Source: Clostridium sp. CAG:433
GTDB taxonomy: Bacteria; Bacillota_I; Bacilli_A; RF39; UBA660
Direction of reading: 5' to 3'
DNA: 40,839 nucleotides
NCBI GenBank assembly: GCA_000433675.1
Contig: FR893550.1
Coordinates: forward strand, 1 to 40,839
Below the pieces are notes generated by a model that saw only the letters and a program-made list of their open reading frames with translations, ran no database searches and had not been told where the DNA came from. Position numbers and translations under genes: made by a program. This document shows, one piece after another, positions 23,658 to 31,639 of the stretch (positions within the stretch are counted from its first letter, which is position 1; each line of letters opens with the position of its first letter).

Positions 23658-23686
23658 ATTATCTCATAGTTAATTTTGTAAAACAA
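23658..23686 (-). promoter_or_regulatory. Promoter of peptide B mRNA
   Basis: On the minus strand TTGTTT (23686-23681), a 17-base spacer and GATAAT (23663-23658), matching copy A. From 23687 to 23723 nothing further is recognisable. Confidence 0.65.
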
Positions 23687-23723
23687 GCGAACAAAGTAAA
23701 AAAACTAGAAAAATTTAACAATT

Positions 23724-23752
23724 AAAGAGTTATAAAAAAACTCTTTTTTTTC
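23724..23752 (+). terminator. Stand-alone terminator-like hairpin
   Basis: AAAGAGTT (23724-23731) pairs with AACTCTTT (23739-23746), followed by a T run. No + strand gene ends here, so it probably blocks read-through from small RNA B toward the next promoter. Confidence 0.6.
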
Positions 23753-23773
23753 TTATAAATTAAGGAATTTTCG

Positions 23774-23802
23774 TTCACAAAATTAATTAAATTTGATATA
23801 AT
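23774..23802 (+). promoter_or_regulatory. Promoter of the cohesin/dockerin operon
   Basis: TTCACA (23774-23779), a 17-base spacer and TATAAT (23797-23802) preceded by TGa. It drives 23842-31626 and, 13 bases behind it, 31640-34096. Confidence 0.75.
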
Positions 23803-23841
23803 TAATATTAATAATAGGAGTCTATCCTTAGGAGGTAGTAA

Positions 23842-26800
23842 ATGAGAAAGTTTTTTAATAAAATACTAAGCTCAATGCTTGTATTTTCGGTTTTTATCTC
23901 ATCATTTTCATTAAACATAATTAGTGTACATGCAGATGGTGAACACAAGTTTTTATTAAAAGCATATGATTGGAATGCATTTGATAATGATTGGGAAGGA
24001 TCTGGAACAGGTGATGAGCTTATAAATAATGCCGATGTAGAACCTGGAAAAGTAATTCAACTTTCAATTTATTATATACCAGGTACAGACCCAGATATGA
24101 TGATGCAGATGGCTATAAAATATGATAGTAATTTAGTTGAGCCCATGTATGATGAAGGTTCATTATATTTAGAGGCTGATATGTCAACAACTTATCAAGG
24201 AGGTATATGGCCTGCAGTTGGAAAGTCGCCAGACAATAAAAAGAAAACGAATTGGACAGTATCTGCTAACGATGCATCAAGTTATAGTATGATTAGTGTC
24301 TTGGCGGAAGATACTGCAAAAACAAAAGCTCTTACAACGGAAGGCGTAATCGCAAGTGTATATTTTAAAATAAAAGATACTGCAAAAGCAGGTTCTGTAA
24401 TAACATTTGAATATGATAATTCTCGTACAAAATTAACAAAATATGACAATGGTAAAGAAAGACCAGTTATTACAGAAGGAATAAACTTAAATGTTTTCGG
24501 AAAAATGTCCGCAAATACATTATTAAAATCATTATCAGTAAAAAATGGTACACAAGAGTATCCATTAAATCCTACATTTGTACCAGATTCAGAAACAGTA
24601 AGAGATTATCAAACAACAGTGCCAAATAATATAACAAGTGTTGATATATCCGCAACAGCATCTGATACATCTGGAAAAGTATTACCTGGTGGTCTTGGAA
24701 CAAAAAGTTTAAATGTCGGAGAAAATAATTTTAATTTAGTTGTTCAATCACAAGATGGTACACAAGAAATATATCGATTAACAGTGTATAGATTAAATAA
24801 TGATGCGGCACTAAAAAGTTTAACATTAACAAATGGTGTAAATATTGGAACATTTAGTGGTGGAACAACATCATATACAGCAACTGTTCCATATAAAACT
24901 AAATCATCAGAAGTAACAGCTTTAACAAATGATTCAAATGCAGTTATAACAAGTGGAACAGGTTCATTTAATTTTACAAATTATGGAACAACAACAAATA
25001 CACATAATATTGTAGTAAATGCAGAAAATTGTGATTCTAAATATGCAAGTGTTCCAGGAAATACATGTACAAGCAAAACATATACAATCACAGTAACTAG
25101 AACTTCTCCATCAAGTAATAATAATTTAAGTAATTTAACAGTAAATAATAAAACAGTAACTAATTTTAATAAAAATACTTTAGAATATACTTTACCAAAT
25201 GTATCTAATGAAACAACTAGTTTATTAGTAGGAGCAGTAGTAGAAGATACAGATAAAGCACAAATAAAAAGTGGAACAGGAACAGTTAATTTAAATATTG
25301 GAGATAATACATTAAATATAGTTGTTAAAGCAGAAAATGGAGACGAAAAAACATATAAATTACACGTTAGAAGATTATCAAATGATAACAAATTAAAAAG
25401 CTTAGAAGTTAAATCAACACCAAGTGCTAGTTTATCACCAGCATTTACAAGTACATTCTTTGGAGATTATAACTATAATTATACAGAAGATGTAAGTTCT
25501 ATAGATGTAAGTGCAATTGTTAATGATACAGATAAAGCAATGGTTGGAATAGTAGATGCAAATGGTTCTGAAACACTTACTAGCTCGTTAAATACTGCAT
25601 CTAAAACATTTACAACTAATACAAGTAATGTAACAATTGTAGTAACAGCAGAAGATGGAAGTATTCAAAACTATACTTTAAACTTAGTAAGAGCAAAATC
25701 AACAGATGCAAATTTATCTAGTTTAATAGTAAATCCTGGAGAACTTGTTCCAGTGTTCAGTAAAGAAACAAGAAATTATAATGTAACTGTAGATGGAAGT
25801 GTAACAAGTATAAATGTTAATGCAACACCTCTATCAAAGTATGCTAAAGTAGAAAGTATTACAGGAAATACAAATCTTAACTTTGGAAATAATCAAGTGG
25901 AAGTAGTAGTAAAAGCAGAAAGCGGAAATACAGTAACATATACAATAAATGTTGAAAGAAAAAAATATGACATTGCTTTATTAGATGATATAAAAGTAGA
26001 TGGCGTAAGTATAGACAATTTTAATAAAAATACATTTGAATATACTTTAGATAAAGTTCCATTTAGTAAAAATAAAATCAATGTAGATGCAACTAAAACA
26101 AATGAGTTATCAACAGTAAAAGGTTTAGGAGATATAGAACTAAAAACTGGTGATAATCAAATAGTAATAGAAGTAACCGCACATAATGGTATAACTAAAA
26201 ATACATATAAATTAAATATTGAAAGAGAAAAAAATAGTGATAATTTAGTAAAAAGTATAAAAGTATCAGGAGTAACTCCAAAACTAAATAGTGATGGAAC
26301 ATATAGTGTAACACTTCCAAATAATAAGACAACATTAACACCTAATGATGTAGATGTTACAATAAGTGATGATGCTAGTATAGAAAAAAGTCCAGCAATA
26401 AATTTATCAACAAAAAATGATAACATATATACATTTAAAGTAACTGCTGAAAACGGAGACGAAAAAACATATACTATAAAAGTAACAAGAACAAAATCTA
26501 ATGATACAACACTAAACAAAGTAACATTAACAATAGGAAGTGATTCATCAAGATATTGCTTAATGGAAAATGATAAATGTAAAATTAATGTACCTAGCGA
26601 TACAACAAAATTCTCTTTAACATCAGAAATAAATAGTGAAAGTACTATCTCGCCTGTAAATGGTACAGAATTTACTATGACACCAACAGAAAGAATAAAA
26701 GATATAACTTTAACAGTAACCGCAGAAGATGGTACTAAAAAAGAATATACAGTTACAGTTGAAAGACAAAAATCATCAAATAATAATTTAAGTGATATAA

Positions 26801-29800
26801 AAGTAGATAATGTAATTTTATCTGATTTCAATAAAAATAAATTAACTTATAATATAACAGTTCCAGGAACTACAAGTAGTGTACTTGTATCCGCTACAGT
26901 AGAAGATACAGGAAAAGCAGTAATAACAACAGATTTAAGTAATAAATTTAGTTTAGACTTTGGAAATAATAAAATAGAAATTGTAGTAAAAGCAGAAAAT
27001 GATGAACTAAAAACATATACTTTATATATAGAAAAAAGTAAAAGAATAAATGCAAATTTAAAAGACTTAAAAGTAGATAATGAAACAATTACTGATTTTA
27101 ATAAAGATAAAACAGAATATACTTTAGATGATGTACCTTTTAATAAAACTGAATTAAATATATCTGCAATAGCAGAAGATACTTTAGCTAAAGTATCAGG
27201 TACAGGAAATATAAAACTAAAAACTGGTGATAACAAAATAATTATTACAGTAACAGCGCATGATACATCAGTAGTAAAAAATTATATTATTAATGTAAGA
27301 AGAGAAAAGAATAGTGATAATAAAGTAAAAAGTATAAATGTATCAGGGGTAACACCAACATTAAATGCTGATGGAACATATAGCGTAACACTTCCAAATA
27401 ATAAAACAACATTAACACCTAGTGATGTAGATGTTACAGTAAGTGAAGACGCTAACATAGAAAAAAGTCCAGCAATTAGTTTAACAACTAAAAATGATAA
27501 CATATATACATTTAAAGTAACTGCAGAAAATGGTGATGAAAAAACATATACTATAAAAGTAACAAGAACAAAATCTAATGATACAAGTATAAAAAAGGTA
27601 ACACTTACAATTGGAACTGACTCATCAAGATATTGTTTATTAACTGATAATAAATGTAAAATTGGTGTACCAAGTGATACAACTAATTTCTCTTTATCTT
27701 CTGAAATAAATAGTGAAAGTGTTATTACACCTGCAAATGGTACAGAATTTACTATGTCATCAACAGAAAGAGTAAAAGATATAACTTTAACAGTAACTGC
27801 AGAAGATGGTACAAAAACAGAATATACAGTTACAGTTGAAAGAGAAAAATCATCAAATAATAATTTAAGTGATATAAAAGTAGATAATGTAAGTGTATCG
27901 GACTTTAACAAAGACAAATTAATTTATAATTTAACTGTACCAGGTGCAACTGATAGTGTAAGTGTAAGTGCAGTTGTAGAAGATACAGGGAAAGCAACTA
28001 TAACAACAGATTTAAGTAATAAATTTAATTTGAACTTTGGAAGTAATCAAATAGATATAATTGTAACAGCAGAAAATGGAGATTTAAAAACATATACTTT
28101 ATTTATTGAAAGAAGTAAAAGAGTAAATGCTTATTTAAAAGACTTAAAAATTAATGATAAGACTATAACAGGATTTAATAAAAGTAAAACAATATATGAT
28201 TTAGGAGAAGTTGATTATAATACAACTGCTCTAAAAGTAGAAGGAATTGCTGAAGATGAACTTGCAACTGTATTAGGTAATGGACTTATAAATTTAAGTA
28301 CTGGAACAAATACAATTACATTAACAGTAAAAGCACATGATACTAGTGTAAGTGAAATATATAAAATTACTGTTAAAAGAAAATTAAATGATGATACAGG
28401 TATTCAGGGTATAACTCTTGCGGGAGTTCCAGCAGTTAAAGATGGATTAAATTATAAAGTTACTGTACCAAATGATGTGACAAAAGCAGATAAAACAAAT
28501 TTAATAGTTACAGTAAATGATCCAAAAGTAGAAACAGATAAAAAAGCAGAATATATATTCAATGATACAGAACTTTTAACAACAAGTGATAATATGATAA
28601 ATATATTGGTAACAGCAGAAGATGGAAGCGTAAGAGCATATACATTAATAGTAACAAGAGAAAAATCAGATGTTGCACTTTTATCAAATTTAACAGTAAC
28701 TAATGGTAGTTTCTTACCAAGTTTCTCATCAAATGTATTTGAATATGAAGTAACAGTACCTGTTGATGTAACAGAATTTAATGTAACTGCGACTAAGTTA
28801 GAACCAAATTCAAAAGTAACATCAGGAGAAGGACACTATAATATTTCAACAAGTGAAAAACAAATAGAAGTAACTGTCGTAAGTGAAGATGAAACTAAGT
28901 CAAATACATATATATTAAATATAAAGAGAACTAAATCAAGTATAAATACATTATCAGATATAACTGTTAGTGAAGGAACATTAACACCAGAATTTAATTC
29001 AAATATAACAAGTTATACAGTAAATGTTGATGGAAATATATCATCAATAGATGTATCCGCAACCCTAACAGATAGTAGAGCAACTATTATTTCAGGAACA
29101 GGTATTCATCCACTAAATGTAGGAGATAATAACATAGTTATTAGAGTAGAAAGTGAATCAGGTTCAATACTTGATTACAATATAAATGTAATTAGAGCTA
29201 AGAAGAATATAAATGATTTATCAATGATAAAAGTTGATGGAAAAGAAATAGAAAACTTTAGTTCTGATACACTTGAATATGATTTAGGTGATGTAAATTA
29301 TAGTAAGACAAAAATAAATGTAGAAGCAGTATTAAAAGATGTTGATTCTAGCGTAAAAGGTGATGGAGAAATATCTTTAAAAACAGGAGATAATGAAATT
29401 GTACTTACAGTAATAGCACAAAATGGAGAAGAAAAAACATATAAATTACATGTAAATAGAATAAAAAATGATAATGCAAACCTTAGTTTATTATCAGTAA
29501 TGGGTTATACATTAACACCAGATTTTGATAAAGATACTTTATATTATGAAACAACAGTTGAAGAAGAAAAAAGTATTCTTACAAAAGAAGAAGTAACTGC
29601 GGTTGCAGAAGATAAAAATGCATCTATTTCAAAACAAGATAATATAGAATTATCAACAACAGTAGATAATATTTATAAAGTAACAGTAACTGCAGAAGAT
29701 GGAAAAACTATAAAAATATATACAATAAAAGTAAATAGACCAAAATCAAGCGATACAACTTTATCAAAAGTTAATTTAACAAACGCAGTGTTATCTCCAT

Positions 29801-31626
29801 CTTTATCAAAAGATAAAAGAGAATATACACTTACAATTCCATATGGAAGTACAGAATTTACTATAGAAGGCGTGCCAACTGTTCCTACTACAACAGTAAC
29901 AGGTAATGGTACATATTCAAAAGATGATAAAGTAGTAAGACTTACAACAATTGCGGAAGATGGAAGTACGGATGTATATGTATTTAATGTTGTAAAAGCA
30001 TTAAGTAATGATGCAACACTTCATGATTTAAGTGTAAGTGGATATAATTTAGATAAAACGTTTACATCAACAACACTAGATTATAGAATTGGAGATATTC
30101 CTTATGGAACAACTAAATTAAAAATAAATGCTACTCCAACAAATTCAGATTCAACTATAAAATATTATGTAGGAACAACTTCATTTGATAGTAATATAGT
30201 AGATATACCAACACTTCTTGGTGAAAATGTAATAACAGTAGAAGTAACCGCAGCAGATGGAATAAGTAAAAAATTATATACAATAACATACAATATAGTA
30301 AAATCAGATAATGCATACTTAAGTAAATTAACACCATCATTAGGTAAAATAGATTTTAACAAAACTACATTCTTATATAATATAAATGTAGAAAATAATA
30401 TTGATAAAATAAGTTTCGATATAGAAACAGAAGATAAAAATGCAAGTATTAAAGTTCTTTCAGAAAATTTCTTTACACCTAAAACAATTACAGTTGATAA
30501 CTTAAAAGAAGGTGATACAACACTTGAAATTATAGTTGTCGCACAAAATGGAAATACAAAAACATATAGTGTAATTATTCATAGACTTGGTAAAGAATTA
30601 AGTAGTGATGCAAATCTTAGTAGTTTATCAGTAAATGGACAAACTCTAGATAAAGAATTTAATATGAATGAAACAGAATATAGTATTGGAGAAATATCAT
30701 ATAGTTTAGAAAAATTAACAATAAATGCAACACCAAATATTGATACATCAACACTTACATATTTAGTAAATGGTAATAAACAAAGTAGTAATGTTGTTGA
30801 TATTCCAAAAAATAATGGTAATGGTGCAATTACAGTTCAAGTAACTGCAGAAGATGGTAAAACAGTTAAAAACTATAAAATAACGTATTCAAAACAAGCA
30901 TCAAGTAATGCATACTTAAATGATTTAAGAGTAAGTTCTGGAGAATTAAGTTTTAATAAAACAAAATATTCTTATATAGTAAATATAGATAGTGATGTAA
31001 ATAAAGTTGATTTAACAAGTGTACTTGAAGATAATAAATCAAATATGAAAATAAATGGAACAACATATACATCACCACATACATATACAATTTCACCACT
31101 AGAAGTAGGTAATACAGAAGTTGTAATATTAGTAACAGCTGAAGATGGAACATTCTTAACATATAAAGTAACATTTGTGAAAAAAGCAAATATATCAGAA
31201 GTAATAACATCTGTTAAATATGGTCATACAATAGCAAATGGTTATATAAAAACAGTAAAAGTAAATACAACAGCACTTGAATTAAAAGATCAATTAGATA
31301 ACCCTAATGAATATTTAGAAATAGTAAATAGTGATGAAACAAGTGTTATATCAGATAGTGATATAGTTGCGACAGGATATATAGTTAAGTTAATGATTAA
31401 TGGAGAAGAAAAAGATAGAAAAACTATTGTAATAAAAGGCGATGTTAATGGTGATGGAGTAATAGATATCAGTGATTCAATTGGTATACTAGGTCATTAC
31501 TTAAATGGTGAAAATAGTTCTAAAGCATTAACAGGAGCATATTTTGTTGCTGGTGATATGGTAGAAGATAGTGAAATAGATATAAGCGATGCTATAAGTG
31601 CATTACAATATTATTTGAAGAATTAG
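23842..31626 (+). CDS. Giant secreted adaptor-like protein: cohesin-like domain, ~26 cadherin-like domains, dockerin
   Basis: 2,594 residues; AGGAGG lies six bases before the ATG. The signal peptide (MRKFFNKILSSMLVFS..., ending SVHA) is followed by an N-terminal cohesin-like domain at ~30-215. It shows VEPGKVIQLSIYY, IKYDSNLVEPM and EGVIASVYFKIKD, the pattern of cohesin-fold domains; this call is less certain than the dockerin. Cadherin-like beta sandwiches (PF12733) fill ~220-2450, each ending in a form of VTAEDGxxKTYTIKVTR; ~26 is a length-based estimate. The same pre-dockerin module as in the upstream giant protein follows, then a dockerin at ~2531-2594. Its first Ca loop is canonical (DVNGDGVIDISD). 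The second (DMVEDSEIDISD) lacks the usual Asn/Asp at position 3 and the Gly at position 6. Carrying both partner types, it could act as an adaptor scaffoldin. It is cotranscribed with the membrane-anchored cohesin protein downstream. Confidence 0.92.
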   Translation: MRKFFNKILSSMLVFSVFISSFSLNIISVHADGEHKFLLKAYDWNAFDNDWEGSGTGDELINNADVEPGKVIQLSIYYIPGTDPDMMMQMAIKYDSNLVEPMYDEGSLYLEADMSTTYQGGIWPAVGKSPDNKKKTNWTVSANDASSYSMISVLAEDTAKTKALTTEGVIASVYFKIKDTAKAGSVITFEYDNSRTKLTKYDNGKERPVITEGINLNVFGKMSANTLLKSLSVKNGTQEYPLNPTFVPDSETVRDYQTTVPNNITSVDISATASDTSGKVLPGGLGTKSLNVGENNFNLVVQSQDGTQEIYRLTVYRLNNDAALKSLTLTNGVNIGTFSGGTTSYTATVPYKTKSSEVTALTNDSNAVITSGTGSFNFTNYGTTTNTHNIVVNAENCDSKYASVPGNTCTSKTYTITVTRTSPSSNNNLSNLTVNNKTVTNFNKNTLEYTLPNVSNETTSLLVGAVVEDTDKAQIKSGTGTVNLNIGDNTLNIVVKAENGDEKTYKLHVRRLSNDNKLKSLEVKSTPSASLSPAFTSTFFGDYNYNYTEDVSSIDVSAIVNDTDKAMVGIVDANGSETLTSSLNTASKTFTTNTSNVTIVVTAEDGSIQNYTLNLVRAKSTDANLSSLIVNPGELVPVFSKETRNYNVTVDGSVTSINVNATPLSKYAKVESITGNTNLNFGNNQVEVVVKAESGNTVTYTINVERKKYDIALLDDIKVDGVSIDNFNKNTFEYTLDKVPFSKNKINVDATKTNELSTVKGLGDIELKTGDNQIVIEVTAHNGITKNTYKLNIEREKNSDNLVKSIKVSGVTPKLNSDGTYSVTLPNNKTTLTPNDVDVTISDDASIEKSPAINLSTKNDNIYTFKVTAENGDEKTYTIKVTRTKSNDTTLNKVTLTIGSDSSRYCLMENDKCKINVPSDTTKFSLTSEINSESTISPVNGTEFTMTPTERIKDITLTVTAEDGTKKEYTVTVERQKSSNNNLSDIKVDNVILSDFNKNKLTYNITVPGTTSSVLVSATVEDTGKAVITTDLSNKFSLDFGNNKIEIVVKAENDELKTYTLYIEKSKRINANLKDLKVDNETITDFNKDKTEYTLDDVPFNKTELNISAIAEDTLAKVSGTGNIKLKTGDNKIIITVTAHDTSVVKNYIINVRREKNSDNKVKSINVSGVTPTLNADGTYSVTLPNNKTTLTPSDVDVTVSEDANIEKSPAISLTTKNDNIYTFKVTAENGDEKTYTIKVTRTKSNDTSIKKVTLTIGTDSSRYCLLTDNKCKIGVPSDTTNFSLSSEINSESVITPANGTEFTMSSTERVKDITLTVTAEDGTKTEYTVTVEREKSSNNNLSDIKVDNVSVSDFNKDKLIYNLTVPGATDSVSVSAVVEDTGKATITTDLSNKFNLNFGSNQIDIIVTAENGDLKTYTLFIERSKRVNAYLKDLKINDKTITGFNKSKTIYDLGEVDYNTTALKVEGIAEDELATVLGNGLINLSTGTNTITLTVKAHDTSVSEIYKITVKRKLNDDTGIQGITLAGVPAVKDGLNYKVTVPNDVTKADKTNLIVTVNDPKVETDKKAEYIFNDTELLTTSDNMINILVTAEDGSVRAYTLIVTREKSDVALLSNLTVTNGSFLPSFSSNVFEYEVTVPVDVTEFNVTATKLEPNSKVTSGEGHYNISTSEKQIEVTVVSEDETKSNTYILNIKRTKSSINTLSDITVSEGTLTPEFNSNITSYTVNVDGNISSIDVSATLTDSRATIISGTGIHPLNVGDNNIVIRVESESGSILDYNINVIRAKKNINDLSMIKVDGKEIENFSSDTLEYDLGDVNYSKTKINVEAVLKDVDSSVKGDGEISLKTGDNEIVLTVIAQNGEEKTYKLHVNRIKNDNANLSLLSVMGYTLTPDFDKDTLYYETTVEEEKSILTKEEVTAVAEDKNASISKQDNIELSTTVDNIYKVTVTAEDGKTIKIYTIKVNRPKSSDTTLSKVNLTNAVLSPSLSKDKREYTLTIPYGSTEFTIEGVPTVPTTTVTGNGTYSKDDKVVRLTTIAEDGSTDVYVFNVVKALSNDATLHDLSVSGYNLDKTFTSTTLDYRIGDIPYGTTKLKINATPTNSDSTIKYYVGTTSFDSNIVDIPTLLGENVITVEVTAADGISKKLYTITYNIVKSDNAYLSKLTPSLGKIDFNKTTFLYNINVENNIDKISFDIETEDKNASIKVLSENFFTPKTITVDNLKEGDTTLEIIVVAQNGNTKTYSVIIHRLGKELSSDANLSSLSVNGQTLDKEFNMNETEYSIGEISYSLEKLTINATPNIDTSTLTYLVNGNKQSSNVVDIPKNNGNGAITVQVTAEDGKTVKNYKITYSKQASSNAYLNDLRVSSGELSFNKTKYSYIVNIDSDVNKVDLTSVLEDNKSNMKINGTTYTSPHTYTISPLEVGNTEVVILVTAEDGTFLTYKVTFVKKANISEVITSVKYGHTIANGYIKTVKVNTTALELKDQLDNPNEYLEIVNSDETSVISDSDIVATGYIVKLMINGEEKDRKTIVIKGDVNGDGVIDISDSIGILGHYLNGENSSKALTGAYFVAGDMVEDSEIDISDAISALQYYLKN
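26224..28377 (+). repeat. Tandem 1,077-bp intragenic duplication (four cadherin-like domains)
   Basis: 26224-27300 and 27301-28377 align with a constant offset of 1,077 bases (359 codons). For example, TGATAACATATATACATTTA lies at 26418 and 27495. Whole phrases such as YSVTLPNNKTTLTP and SSRYCL recur in both. The domain just before (25957-26223) resembles the last domain of each copy, so earlier unequal exchange is likely. Confidence 0.85.
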
Positions 31627-31639
31627 TAGGAGGTACATA

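Larger units (their letters stand above)
23360..23686. repeat. Direct repeat copy B (small type I TA-like locus)
   Basis: Second copy of the unit at 21949-22273, same orientation. Recombination between the two would delete the 275-residue protein gene and leave one hybrid locus. Confidence 0.8.

Noticed and set aside
26157..27917. Minus-strand ORFs of 211 and 224 codons
   Set aside because: They mirror the duplicated cadherin-like repeats on the + strand; hydrophobic antisense translation of Thr/Val/Lys-rich codons, without a ribosome site or promoter.
23842..31626. Polysaccharide-degrading cellulosome component
   Set aside because: No glycoside hydrolase, esterase, lyase or peptidase motif found; only beta-sandwich repeats between the cohesin-like domain and dockerin.
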